From contig NZ_CANNBM010000004.1 in NCBI RefSeq assembly GCF_947502895.1, positions 186,001 to 250,000 of the forward strand: DNA of 64,000 nucleotides, in the 5' to 3' direction. Under the pieces are notes generated by a model. The model saw nothing but the letters and a program-made list of their open reading frames with translations. It was not told the DNA's origin and did no database searches. This document shows positions 52,980 through 61,229 of this stretch, piece after piece. How positions within the stretch are numbered: position 1 is the stretch's first letter; the number at the start of each line of letters is the position of its first letter. The stretch is from an uncultured Sulfitobacter sp. Its GTDB lineage: Bacteria; Pseudomonadota; Alphaproteobacteria; Rhodobacterales; Rhodobacteraceae. Made by a program: the position numbers and the translations under genes.

Positions 52980-54014
52980 ATGAAGTTCCTCGATCTTGCC
53001 AAAGTCTATATTCGCTCAGGTGCCGGTGGCGGCGGTTGTGTGTCGTTTCGGCGCGAAAAATACATTGAATATGGCGGTCCTGACGGGGGTGACGGCGGCG
53101 GTGGTGGTACCGTCTGGGCCGAAGCGGTGGACGGGCTGAATACGCTGATCGACTTTCGGTATCAGCAGCACTTTTTCGCAAAAAACGGCCAGCCTGGCAT
53201 GGGCAAGCAACGCACCGGCAAAGATGGCGACGACATCGTGCTGCGGGTTCCCGTTGGCACGGAAATTCTGGACGAAGATCAGGAAACCGTCATTGCCGAC
53301 ATGACAGAGCTAGGCCAGCGGGTGCAATTGGCGCGTGGTGGCAATGGCGGCTGGGGTAACCTGCATTTCAAATCGGCGACCAATCAAGCGCCCCGCCGCT
53401 CGAACCCGGGTCAAGACGGGGTGGAGCGCACGCTTTGGTTGCGCCTGAAATTAATCGCCGATGTAGGTTTGCTGGGTCTTCCGAATGCTGGCAAATCCAC
53501 TTTTCTGGCAGCTACATCGAATGCACGGCCCAAGATTGCAGACTATCCGTTTACCACACTCCACCCAAATCTGGGCGTGGTCGGTGTGGACAACACGGAA
53601 TTCGTCGTCGCGGATATTCCTGGGCTGATTGAGGGTGCGCATGATGGCAAAGGGCTGGGTCACCGGTTTTTGGGTCATGTGGAACGCTGTGCGGTTTTGC
53701 TTCATCTGGTGGATGGTACGTCACCCACGCTGGTTGAGGATTACGAGACGATCATTGGTGAACTAGAAGCTTATGGCGGCGAATTGGCTGACAGGCCTCG
53801 GATTACAGTCCTGAACAAGATTGATGCTCTGGATGAGGAAGAGCAGGCAAGCGCCATGAAACAATTGAAAAAAGCATGCAATGGCGTTGTGATGCCGATG
53901 TCAGGTGTTGCACAAACCAACACGGTCGAGGTCTTGCGTGCTTTGCGCGGCGAGATTGACGATGACCGTTTGCGCCAGAAACCTGCCGAGGAGGAAGCTC
54001 CTTGGCAGCCTTGA
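52980..54014 (+). CDS. obgE: GTPase Obg (CgtA), ribosome assembly
   Basis: 344 residues. The Gly-rich Obg fold is at 1-158 (GAGGGGCVSFRREKYIE; GGPDGGDGGGGG) and the G domain follows with G1 GLPNAGKST, G3 DIPGLIEGA and G4 NKIDAL. It has no C-terminal OCT domain, as in other Gram-negative Obg proteins. Obg is an essential GTPase that checks 50S assembly and links it to the stringent response. The gene overlaps proB by 13 bp. Confidence 0.96.
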   Translation: MKFLDLAKVYIRSGAGGGGCVSFRREKYIEYGGPDGGDGGGGGTVWAEAVDGLNTLIDFRYQQHFFAKNGQPGMGKQRTGKDGDDIVLRVPVGTEILDEDQETVIADMTELGQRVQLARGGNGGWGNLHFKSATNQAPRRSNPGQDGVERTLWLRLKLIADVGLLGLPNAGKSTFLAATSNARPKIADYPFTTLHPNLGVVGVDNTEFVVADIPGLIEGAHDGKGLGHRFLGHVERCAVLLHLVDGTSPTLVEDYETIIGELEAYGGELADRPRITVLNKIDALDEEEQASAMKQLKKACNGVVMPMSGVAQTNTVEVLRALRGEIDDDRLRQKPAEEEAPWQP

Positions 54015-55108
54015 CTGACGCAAAACGTATCGTAATCAAAATCGGCTCGGCACTACTGGTTGACCGTACCACAGGCACATTGCGGGCGGATTGGCTGGCA
54101 GGGCTGGCGCAAGACGTGGTCTGGCTCAAGCAGTCGGGCGCAGATGTTGTTCTTGTCTCGTCAGGGTCCATCGCCTTGGGGCGCGGGGTGCTGGGGTTAG
54201 GCGATGGCTCGCTTGCGCTTGAGCAATCGCAGGCAGCAGCGGCTGTAGGGCAAATTCGCCTTGCCCGTGCATATGAAGAAGTTTTGGCTCCGCACGGGAT
54301 TACCACTGCACAGGTTCTGGTGACGCTGGAGGACAGCGCAAACCGTCGCCGCTACCTCAATAGCCGCGCGACGTTAGAGACGCTGTTGGCTTTGGGTGCG
54401 GTGCCTATCGTGAACGAAAACGATACTGTCGCCACGGATGAAATCCGTTTTGGCGACAATGACCGGCTTGCAGCACAGATCGCAGTGACTGTAGGTGCGG
54501 ACCAGCTGATCCTGTTGTCCGACGTGGACGGGTTCTATAGCGCCAATCCCAGTCAGGATTCCACCGCAAAACGCTATGACACGATAGACAAGATTACTCC
54601 CGAAATCGAAGCAATGGCGGGCGATGCGGGCTCCGGGCTTAGCAAAGGTGGTATGAAAACCAAGTTGATGGCCGCCAAAACTGCTGTGTCGGCTGGATGC
54701 GCGATGGCAATTACAGATGGCTTTGCCTTGCGCCCGCTTTCTGCGCTGGCAGCGGGGGCGAATGCCACATGGTTTACCGCGCACACCGATCCCCAAGCAG
54801 CGCGCAAGGGCTGGATCGCTGCAATGAAACCGCTAGGCACGCTCACGCTGGATGCGGGTGCAGTCGCTGCATTGGCGCGGGGGACCAGCCTGTTGCCAGC
54901 AGGCATTACAGCGATCTCTGGCGCGTTTGAGCGTGGCGATGCCGTGGCCCTGTTGCGTGCTGATGGCACGCGTATCGGATCCGGGCTTGCGCGCTATTCC
55001 GCAGTTGAGGCCGAACAGATCAAAGGACATCAGAGCGCGGAGATCGAAGCGTTGTTGGGCTATCCAGGCCGTGCTGCCCTGATCCACCGTGACGACATGG
55101 CATTGTAA
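54002..55108 (+). CDS. proB: Glutamate 5-kinase
   Basis: 368 residues from TTG 54002, inside the end of obgE; a TTG at 54011 is an alternative. It has the amino-acid kinase domain (RIVIKIGSALLVD; VVLVSSGSIALGRG; VNENDTVATDEIRFGDND) followed by a PUA domain from about residue 275 (GTLTLDAGAVAALARG). It makes gamma-glutamyl phosphate, the first step of proline synthesis, and is subject to proline feedback in the family. Nine bp separate it from proA, the next enzyme. Confidence 0.95.
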   Translation: MAALTDAKRIVIKIGSALLVDRTTGTLRADWLAGLAQDVVWLKQSGADVVLVSSGSIALGRGVLGLGDGSLALEQSQAAAAVGQIRLARAYEEVLAPHGITTAQVLVTLEDSANRRRYLNSRATLETLLALGAVPIVNENDTVATDEIRFGDNDRLAAQIAVTVGADQLILLSDVDGFYSANPSQDSTAKRYDTIDKITPEIEAMAGDAGSGLSKGGMKTKLMAAKTAVSAGCAMAITDGFALRPLSALAAGANATWFTAHTDPQAARKGWIAAMKPLGTLTLDAGAVAALARGTSLLPAGITAISGAFERGDAVALLRADGTRIGSGLARYSAVEAEQIKGHQSAEIEALLGYPGRAALIHRDDMAL

Positions 55109-55117
55109 GGATACGAA

Positions 55118-56377
55118 ATGACCCAAGACATCACCGCCTTGATGGCAGACATCGGCGCCCGCGCAAAAGCCGCCGCAACCGTGCTGGCCACTGCTACCGC
55201 CGAACGCAAACATGCAGCCCTCATTTCTGCCGCCGATGCCGTGTGGCGGATGCGTGAGGAAATCTACGAAGCTAATGTAAAAGACATGGCTTATGGCGCT
55301 GAAAAAGGCCTCAGCCCTGCGATGCTGGACCGTCTCAAGCTGGACGAGGACCGCTTGCGTGGCATTATAGACGGGTTGCGCGCCATAGCCGAGCAACGCG
55401 ATCCTGTGGGTGAGGTGCTGGCAGAATGGGATCAGCCCAATGGTTTGAATATCCGTCGCGTGCGCACGCCGCTTGGGGTCATTGGTGTGATTTATGAATC
55501 GCGCCCCAACGTGACTACTGATGCAGGCGCGCTGTGCCTCAAGGCGGGCAATGCCGTTATCCTGAGGGGCGGTTCAGAGAGTTTTCACAGTAGCCAGGTT
55601 TTGCACAGCTGCCTGCAACAAGGTCTACGCCATGCTGACTTACCAGCAGACGCAATACAGCTTGTTCCCACCCGTGATCGCGGAGCGGTGCAAGAAATGC
55701 TGACCATGACTGATACGATTGACGTGATTGTGCCGCGTGGCGGTAAAGGGCTTGTTGGTCTGGTCCAGCGCGAGGCCCGTGTGCCTGTCTTTGCCCATCT
55801 TGAGGGCATCGTTCATATCTATATCGATGCCGAGGCGGATGCGGAAAAAGCGTTGAAGATTGTGCTGAATGCGAAAACGCGGCGTACAGGGATCTGCGGC
55901 TCGGCCGAGTGTTTGTTGATCCACAAGGACATAAGTGCCTCCATAGGTGCAGGGCTTGTCCGTGCGCTTCTCGACGCGGGTGTAGAAGTACGCGCAGACA
56001 GCGCATTTACACGCATTGCTGGCGTGACACCCGCAACAGAAAGTGACTGGGGGCAGGAATTTCTGGATATGATTATTGCTGCGCGCGAAGTCGGCAGCAT
56101 TGACGAAGCGATTGCGCATATCAGGCGATATGGCTCCAACCACACCGATTGCATCGTGACCGAGGACGCAACTGCGGCTGGGACGTTTATGAACACTCTT
56201 GATAGTGCGATTGTCATGCACAATGCCTCGACCCAATTCGCGGACGGCGGAGAGTTCGGGATGGGAGCAGAGATCGGGATCGCGACAGGCAAGATGCACG
56301 CGCGCGGCCCTGTAGGAGCCGAGCAGCTGACCAGCTTTAAATATCTGGTTGTTGGTGAAGGTACAGTGCGCGCCTAG
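55118..56377 (+). CDS. proA: Gamma-glutamyl phosphate reductase
   Basis: 419 residues. NADPH-dependent reductase of the second proline step. Motifs: GVIGVIYESRPNVTTDAG, CLKAGNAVILRGGSE, VIVPRGGKGLVGLVQ, and the catalytic Cys in RTGICGSAECLLIH. AAGGATACGAA lies before the start. Its last 4 bp overlap the end of the convergent chpT gene. Confidence 0.96.
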   Translation: MTQDITALMADIGARAKAAATVLATATAERKHAALISAADAVWRMREEIYEANVKDMAYGAEKGLSPAMLDRLKLDEDRLRGIIDGLRAIAEQRDPVGEVLAEWDQPNGLNIRRVRTPLGVIGVIYESRPNVTTDAGALCLKAGNAVILRGGSESFHSSQVLHSCLQQGLRHADLPADAIQLVPTRDRGAVQEMLTMTDTIDVIVPRGGKGLVGLVQREARVPVFAHLEGIVHIYIDAEADAEKALKIVLNAKTRRTGICGSAECLLIHKDISASIGAGLVRALLDAGVEVRADSAFTRIAGVTPATESDWGQEFLDMIIAAREVGSIDEAIAHIRRYGSNHTDCIVTEDATAAGTFMNTLDSAIVMHNASTQFADGGEFGMGAEIGIATGKMHARGPVGAEQLTSFKYLVVGEGTVRA

Positions 56378-56970
56378 AAACGCATGGTGATCCGCGTATC
56401 AGTGAGTGTGACACGCAGGTTGCGGGCCTCGTCGTGCGCAATGACGGGCAGCAGGCCAAATTGAACATGGGCAGGGCGCAATCCTTCGGATGTCGGTGCT
56501 CCTGTCGTGAGCATCTCCCATAAGCTTGCGTCAATATTGAGTTTGTCGCCATGGCCCGTCAACTCGAGATCTTCGCCGTCTTGCGCGATCTCGATCCGCC
56601 CGCCAAATGGCATACCTGTTTCCAGACACATCAGCGCCAGAAACGCGAGCCGCACCATCCGCCGTGGCTGGCCATCAAGTGGTCCCCATGCCACTGTCAG
56701 GCGCCCGCCTGCATATACATCTTTGAGGATAGAGGTCACTTCCGGTCGCCCGACGATCTGACCCGCCGCTGCACCAAACGCAATGCGGAAAAACCGGATG
56801 CGCGCACTGGCGTTGTTCACACTTTCCGAGATAAGTGCCATTTCAGGACCGCTTGACGGTTTGCTCATTTCAAGCAACTCGATGCCGTTGTTGATAGCAC
56901 CGATAGGCGATATCAGGTCATGGCAAATCCTGCTGCCAATCAGCGTGGCAAAATTAGAATCTTGGCCCAT
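56374..56970 (-). CDS. chpT: Histidine phosphotransferase ChpT-type
   Basis: 198 residues from ATG 56970, with AGGAGA 8 bp upstream. The phosphate-accepting His is in IGSRICHDLISPIGAINNG, the H-box-like helix of ChpT. The rest is a degenerate ATPase-like domain (RMVRLAFLALMCLETGMPFGG). In alphaproteobacteria ChpT relays phosphate from CckA to CtrA and CpdR, controlling the cell cycle, motility and, in Rhodobacterales, gene transfer agents. It ends tail-to-tail with proA with a 4-bp overlap, and its start is 33 bp from the divergent DUF3553 gene. Confidence 0.88.
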   Translation of the reverse strand: MGQDSNFATLIGSRICHDLISPIGAINNGIELLEMSKPSSGPEMALISESVNNASARIRFFRIAFGAAAGQIVGRPEVTSILKDVYAGGRLTVAWGPLDGQPRRMVRLAFLALMCLETGMPFGGRIEIAQDGEDLELTGHGDKLNIDASLWEMLTTGAPTSEGLRPAHVQFGLLPVIAHDEARNLRVTLTDTRITMRF

Positions 56971-57003
56971 ATGGACAGTCTCCTGACGAAAGAGGAAATA
57001 CGG

Positions 57004-57186
57004 ATGGATGATCTCAACGCAATTTTGACGCCGGGAATGTTGGTGCGGCATCCGATGATGCCGGATTGGGGTGTTGGGCAGGTTCAGAGTAACATCGGCG
57101 GCAAACTTACGGTGAATTTCAGAGAAGCGGGGAAGATCGTGATAGACAGCAGCAGGGTCGCGTTAATGCCTGTGTTTGATGGTTAA
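57004..57186 (+). CDS. DUF3553 domain small protein
   Basis: 60 residues from ATG 57004. The sequence TPGMLVRHPMMPDWGVGQVQ, followed by GGKLTVNFREAGKIVID, is the DUF3553 core, a small beta-barrel-like fold also found appended to UvrD-type helicases. The gene is divergent from chpT with only 33 bp between the starts, so the two must share a compact promoter region or have promoters inside each other. Function unknown. Confidence 0.85.
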   Translation: MDDLNAILTPGMLVRHPMMPDWGVGQVQSNIGGKLTVNFREAGKIVIDSSRVALMPVFDG

Positions 57187-57330
57187 CGTTACAGAAAAGG
57201 GTTAACACTTCGTAACGAGTCAATTTGCGCAAAGTGTGTCAACTTTAGGTTGTATTCATGTATCTCTAATGTGGTATCCAGATCAGACCAGAGAGCAACA
57301 CACTGCGCCCCTAACTGCGCGAGGCACGTC

Positions 57331-58095
57331 ATGACCCGTCAGGGCAGGGCAGAATTCACCGTCAAACTGGCCGAAACCGAAAGCGAGCTGCAAGCCGCCC
57401 AGCGGTTGCGGTATGAGGTGTTTGTACGTGAACTGGGGGCCGCTGGCCCATTGGTTGATCACGACCAGCAGCTAGAGCGCGACAGGTATGATCCCTATTT
57501 CGACCACATGATCCTCATGCCGAAAGGAAGTACCGACGTCATTGGCGTTTACCGCCTGCTGCGCGAACCTCAGGCGAAAGAAGCGGGCGGGTTCTATTCC
57601 GAAAGCGAATACGATCTCACCCTGCTCAAATCCTCGGGGCGGCGCATACTGGAGCTGGGGCGTTCGTGTCTGCACCACGAATATCGCGGCGGCATGGCAC
57701 TGCATTGCCTTTGGGCAGGGTTGGCTGACTATGTGGCCCAGCACTCTATTGATGTTCTTTTTGGTGTAGCGAGCTTTCACGGGACCGACATCAATGCACT
57801 GGCGGCTCCGCTGTCTTTGTTGCACGACCGCCATCTGGCCCCGCGCGAATTGCGGGTCAGAGCGCATGACACCGCATTTCAGCGGATGGACCTCATCAAG
57901 CCGGAAACGCTTGACCGTCGCGCTGCGATGGTACAGATGCCCAGCCTGATCAAAGCGTATTTGCGATTGGGTGGATGTGTGGGCGAGGGGGCATTTGTGG
58001 ATCACAGCTTCAATACAACCGATGTCTGTTTGCTGATGGACACAGCCCAGCTTAACGCGCGGCAGGCCAAAATCTATGGTGGGCGTACATCATGA
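57331..58095 (+). CDS. olsB: L-ornithine N-alpha-acyltransferase OlsB
   Basis: 254 residues from ATG 57331; an in-frame start at 57250 would add 27 residues of unlikely composition. A GNAT-fold enzyme that moves a 3-hydroxyacyl chain from ACP to ornithine, giving lyso-ornithine lipid. Features: LRYEVFVRELGAAGPLVDHD, FDHMILMPKG, VIGVYRLLR, and RRILELGRSCLHHEYRGG. Its 3' end overlaps olsA by 4 bp. Ornithine lipids are phosphorus-free membrane lipids made under phosphate limitation in many marine bacteria. No PHO-box was identified. Confidence 0.88.
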   Translation: MTRQGRAEFTVKLAETESELQAAQRLRYEVFVRELGAAGPLVDHDQQLERDRYDPYFDHMILMPKGSTDVIGVYRLLREPQAKEAGGFYSESEYDLTLLKSSGRRILELGRSCLHHEYRGGMALHCLWAGLADYVAQHSIDVLFGVASFHGTDINALAAPLSLLHDRHLAPRELRVRAHDTAFQRMDLIKPETLDRRAAMVQMPSLIKAYLRLGGCVGEGAFVDHSFNTTDVCLLMDTAQLNARQAKIYGGRTS

Positions 58096-58925
58096 GCCCG
58101 ACATGGGATAAAGGCACGCACCCCGACATGCCAAAAACTGATCTGGCGGGCTGGTTGCGTGTGTTCCTGCGGGGCGCAGTCCTGATTGTTTTGGTCTTTG
58201 GTGGATTGATTTGCCTGCTTGCCCTGCGTCTAGTTGAATGGCCGCTATACGGTCAGCATCGGCCCATCACGCCATACATCACCCAATTTGTGTGCCGCAG
58301 TGCGTTTCGCATTCTGGGGATGGGGTTTGCGATCAGTGGCACGCCCATGACGCACCGCGGCGCGGTGGTTGCGAACCACTCCAGCTGGCTCGATATTTTT
58401 GCGCTGAACGCGGCCAAACGCATCTATTTTGTCTCCAAGGCAGAAGTCGCCAAATGGCCCGGAATAGGATGGCTGGCACGGGCAACCGGCACAGTGTTTA
58501 TCGAGCGCAACCCAGCACGTGCACGCGCCCAGACGCAGATGTTCGAGCAACGCCTGTTGGCTGGGCATAAGCTGTTGTTCTTCCCTGAAGGGACCAGCAC
58601 GGACGGTTTGCAAGTTCTGCCCTTCAAAACCACGCTGTTTCAAGCATTCCTCGCACCTAATCTGCGCGAAGAAATCTATGTGCAGCCTGTTGCCGTTGTT
58701 TACCGCGCACCATACGGAACCGACCAACGGTTCTACGGCTGGTGGGGAAGTATGGAGTTTGGGGCGCATCTGCTGGCCACTCTTGCACCTGCACGGCCCG
58801 GGTCAGTCAGTGTTACATATTGCACGCCTTTGAAAGTTGCTGAATTTCCCGATCGCAAGGCACTGGCAGCAGCCTGCGAGGCATCCGTGAGATCGGCCCA
58901 TACCAAAGCCTTGGCCGCGCAGTAG
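58092..58925 (+). CDS. olsA: Lyso-ornithine lipid O-acyltransferase OlsA (PlsC family)
   Basis: 277 residues with an N-terminal membrane segment (about 20-45, VFLRGAVLIVLVFGGLICLL). The PlsC catalytic motif is NHSSWLD (HX4D), and the acceptor motif is FFPEGTSTDG. It adds the second acyl chain to the product of OlsB to give ornithine lipid at the inner membrane. The pairing with olsB, coupled by a 4-bp overlap, fixes the assignment over other PlsC members. Confidence 0.9.
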   Translation: MSPTWDKGTHPDMPKTDLAGWLRVFLRGAVLIVLVFGGLICLLALRLVEWPLYGQHRPITPYITQFVCRSAFRILGMGFAISGTPMTHRGAVVANHSSWLDIFALNAAKRIYFVSKAEVAKWPGIGWLARATGTVFIERNPARARAQTQMFEQRLLAGHKLLFFPEGTSTDGLQVLPFKTTLFQAFLAPNLREEIYVQPVAVVYRAPYGTDQRFYGWWGSMEFGAHLLATLAPARPGSVSVTYCTPLKVAEFPDRKALAAACEASVRSAHTKALAAQ

Positions 58926-59096
58926 GCGCACAGGTGCTTTTGCACTTGCACACTGTGCCACTCTGCGCTAAGCGCGCCCTACTTAATCCCGCAGTCGGGG
59001 ATGGGACACGTGGGGAGAAATCCCGCAGGTTCCGCCGGTTGGTGCGCATCCGCGTATCATTCCCCCGATGAGGCTAAACCGGAAAGGTATAACGAC

Positions 59097-59885
59097 ATGG
59101 CTCTTCCTGAGTTCTCCATGCGTCAGCTGCTCGAAGCAGGCGTACACTTTGGCCACCAGACGCAGCGCTGGAACCCACGTATGGGTCCGTACATCTACGG
59201 CGCGCGCAACGGCATCCACATCATGGATCTGACACAGACCGTCCCAATGCTGGACGATGCGCTGAAAATCATCCGTGATACAGTCGCCAAAGGCGGCAGC
59301 ATCCTTTTTGTTGGCACCAAGCGTCAGGCTGCACAGCCGATTGCCGAAGCCGCAGAGAAATGCGCACAGTATTACATGAACCACCGCTGGCTCGGTGGCA
59401 CGCTGACCAACTGGCAGACTGTGTCCAAATCCATTCAGCGTCTCAAGCACATCGACGAGCAATCCGAAATCGGTTTCGCTGGCCTGACGAAAAAAGAGCG
59501 TCTGGGCATGGAACGTGACCAGGGCAAACTGCAGGCATCGCTGGGCGGTATTCGCGAAATGGGCGGTCGTCCCGACCTGATCTTCGTTATCGACGTGCGC
59601 AAAGAGCAGCTGGCGATTGCCGAAGCCAACAAGCTGGGCATTCCAGTTGTGGCCGTGGTTGACACCAACTGTTCGCCTGATGGCATCGACTACATCATTC
59701 CGGGCAACGATGACGCGGCACGCGCTATCGCGCTTTACACCGATCTGGCGGCACGTGCCGCTTTGGACGGTATGTCCGCACAGCTGGGCGCTGCTGGCGT
59801 CGATCTGGGGGCGATGGAAGAAGCACCTGTCGAAGAAGCGGTCGCTGAAGAAGCACCTGCCGCCGAGACACCCGCAGCCAGCTAA
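59097..59885 (+). CDS. rpsB: 30S ribosomal protein S2
   Basis: 262 residues from ATG 59097, with GGAAAGG 9 bp upstream; the frame is open for 96 bp before it. LPEFSMRQLLEAGVHFGHQT, followed by RWNPRMGPYIYG, opens all S2 proteins. The C-terminal 30 residues are an acidic Ala/Glu tail (EEAPVEEAVAEEAPAAE) common in alphaproteobacterial S2. The gene is preceded by about 170 bp without a gene, which may hold a leader with a regulatory role. Confidence 0.97.
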   Translation: MALPEFSMRQLLEAGVHFGHQTQRWNPRMGPYIYGARNGIHIMDLTQTVPMLDDALKIIRDTVAKGGSILFVGTKRQAAQPIAEAAEKCAQYYMNHRWLGGTLTNWQTVSKSIQRLKHIDEQSEIGFAGLTKKERLGMERDQGKLQASLGGIREMGGRPDLIFVIDVRKEQLAIAEANKLGIPVVAVVDTNCSPDGIDYIIPGNDDAARAIALYTDLAARAALDGMSAQLGAAGVDLGAMEEAPVEEAVAEEAPAAETPAAS

Positions 59886-59913
59886 GCGCTGCGCCGATAC
59901 TGTTGATACTTGG

Positions 59914-59929
59914 GGCGGGGCAACCCGCC
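59914..59929 (+). terminator. Hairpin between rpsB and tsf
   Basis: Arms GGCGGG and CCCGCC pair perfectly over 6 bp with a GCAA tetraloop, followed by TCATTCATTC rather than a clean T-run. It may act as a weak attenuator or RNase processing signal that sets the ratio of S2 to EF-Ts. Confidence 0.45.
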
Positions 59930-59964
59930 TCATTCATTCACACCAAGATAGGAGACCCATAGAG

Positions 59965-60840
59965 ATGGCAATTACAGCATCCATGGTCAAAGAACTCCGC
60001 GACTCCACCGGCGCGGGCATGATGGACGCCAAAAAGGCACTTACCGAAACAGCAGGCGATATGGAGGCAGCGGTTGATTGGCTGCGCACCAAGGGTCTGG
60101 CGAAAGCAGCAAAGAAATCGGGCCGCACCGCGGCGGAGGGTCTTGTGGCTGTTAAGGTTGAAGGCGGGCGCGGTGTCGCGGTCGAAGTCAACTCCGAGAC
60201 CGATTTTGTAGGCAAAAACGCTGATTTCCAGAAAATGGTTGCAGGCATTGCCGATGTGGCCACAGGCGCATCCGACATCGACAGCCTGAAAGCGGCTGAC
60301 ATGAACGGTAAATCTGTCGAGCAAACAGTGACAGACGCGGTCGCCGTGATCGGCGAGAACATGTCCGTGCGCCGTATGGCCGCGATCGAGGGCGATCTGG
60401 TTGTGTCTTATGTACACAATGCAGCGGCGCCCGGCATGGGTAAAATCGGCGTTCTCGTTGCGATGAGCGGTGGCGACGATGCGTTCGGCAAACAGGTTGC
60501 CATGCACATCGCAGCTGTGAACCCGGCCTCTTTGTCCGAAGACGATCTCGACCCTTCCGTCGTCGAGAAGGAAAAACAGGTTCAGATCGATATCGCCCGC
60601 GAGAGCGGCAAACCTGAAGCGGTGATCGAAAAGATGATCGTTGGCCGCATGAAAAAGTACATGTCCGAAGTGACACTTTTGAACCAGCAGTTCGTAATCA
60701 ATCCTGATTTGACTGTGGCTGATGCCGCTAAAGAAGCAGGTGCAACAATCACTGGTTTCGTGCGTCTGGAAGTTGGCGAAGGCATTGAAGTGATCAAAGA
60801 AGACTTTGCTGCAGAAGTTGCAAAGGCGGTAAAGGGCTAA
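59965..60840 (+). CDS. tsf: Translation elongation factor Ts
   Basis: 291 residues from ATG 59965, preceded by GGAGACCCATAGAG. It begins with the UBA-like domain (VKELRDSTGAGMMDAKKAL) and has the EF-Tu contact motif SETDFVGKNADF. EF-Ts is the guanine-nucleotide exchange factor for EF-Tu. Normal length; the order rpsB-tsf is conserved in bacteria. Confidence 0.97.
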   Translation: MAITASMVKELRDSTGAGMMDAKKALTETAGDMEAAVDWLRTKGLAKAAKKSGRTAAEGLVAVKVEGGRGVAVEVNSETDFVGKNADFQKMVAGIADVATGASDIDSLKAADMNGKSVEQTVTDAVAVIGENMSVRRMAAIEGDLVVSYVHNAAAPGMGKIGVLVAMSGGDDAFGKQVAMHIAAVNPASLSEDDLDPSVVEKEKQVQIDIARESGKPEAVIEKMIVGRMKKYMSEVTLLNQQFVINPDLTVADAAKEAGATITGFVRLEVGEGIEVIKEDFAAEVAKAVKG

Positions 60841-60863
60841 ACCCTTTCCGATCTCAAGAATAC

Positions 60864-60893
60864 AAAAAGGCGGGGAGCAATCCTCGCCTTTTT
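60864..60893 (+). terminator. Rho-independent terminator after tsf
   Basis: Arms AAAAAGGCGGGGA and TCCTCGCCTTTTT pair over 13 bp (one G-U) with a GCAA tetraloop; the 3' arm supplies the T-run. The symmetrical A/T tract lets it work in both directions. Confidence 0.9.
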
Positions 60894-60957
60894 CTGTTTG
60901 CACAGATGCCTGTGTAAAGAACTTGATGCCCAGTGTCATTCAGGCCCAGAAACAGCC

Positions 60958-61114
60958 AACGCGGCGGCCCTCGGGCAGGGACACCGCGTTAACCTGAAGC
61001 CCCCAACGATTGACAACTCTGGGGAGAGTAGGGGCCTCAACATTGCTCCGGCCAGCGGGGTATGAAATAAACCCACTGGAGCCGGCGACCCGACAGAGCT
61101 TTGTAATTACAAAG
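60958..61114. ncRNA. Chain of hairpins, candidate structured RNA
   Basis: Four hairpins follow one another. H1: AACGCGG (60958) with CCGCGTT (60984-60990), inner CCCT/AGGG. H2: GAAGCCCC (60996) with GGGGCCTC (61031-61038), inner ACTCT/AGAGT. H3: CCGGCCAG (61048-61055) with CTGG and CCGG (61076-61085), inner GGGT/ACCC. H4: palindrome CTTTGTAATTACAAAG (61099-61114). The strand is not decided. The only frame here, minus strand 60940-61134 (64 codons, TTG start), has no recognisable product. I cannot match it to a known RNA family, including tmRNA, RNase P RNA and SRP RNA. Confidence 0.35.
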
Positions 61115-61194
61115 AGTTCCGAGTCGTCTGCCAAACCAGCTAAGCTTTATCGATCTGACAAGGTGAATGTGGCCTGAAAATTCCCCTAGGGAAA

Positions 61195-61210
61195 GTAAGG
61201 TATACCTTAC
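61195..61210 (-). terminator. Perfect 16-bp palindrome, possible luxR-gene terminator
   Basis: GTAAGGTATACCTTAC is its own reverse complement and can fold as a 6-bp stem with TATA loop. On the minus strand it lies 19 bp after the stop of the LuxR-type gene and is followed by TTT, so it may be a short terminator for aroQ-luxR. A dimeric regulator site is the other reading. Confidence 0.4.
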
Positions 61211-61229
61211 CAAAGGTTAATGCAGAGAT

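Noticed and set aside
60958..61114. Two-piece tmRNA, RNase P RNA or SRP RNA
   Set aside because: The conserved blocks of these RNAs, such as a tag reading frame, the GAAAGTCCGGGC block or the SRP loop, could not be found on either strand.
60940..61134. 64-residue minus-strand protein with TTG start
   Set aside because: The sequence lies over dense hairpins and a tRNA-like stretch, has no clear RBS and matches no family; it is treated as part of a possible RNA.
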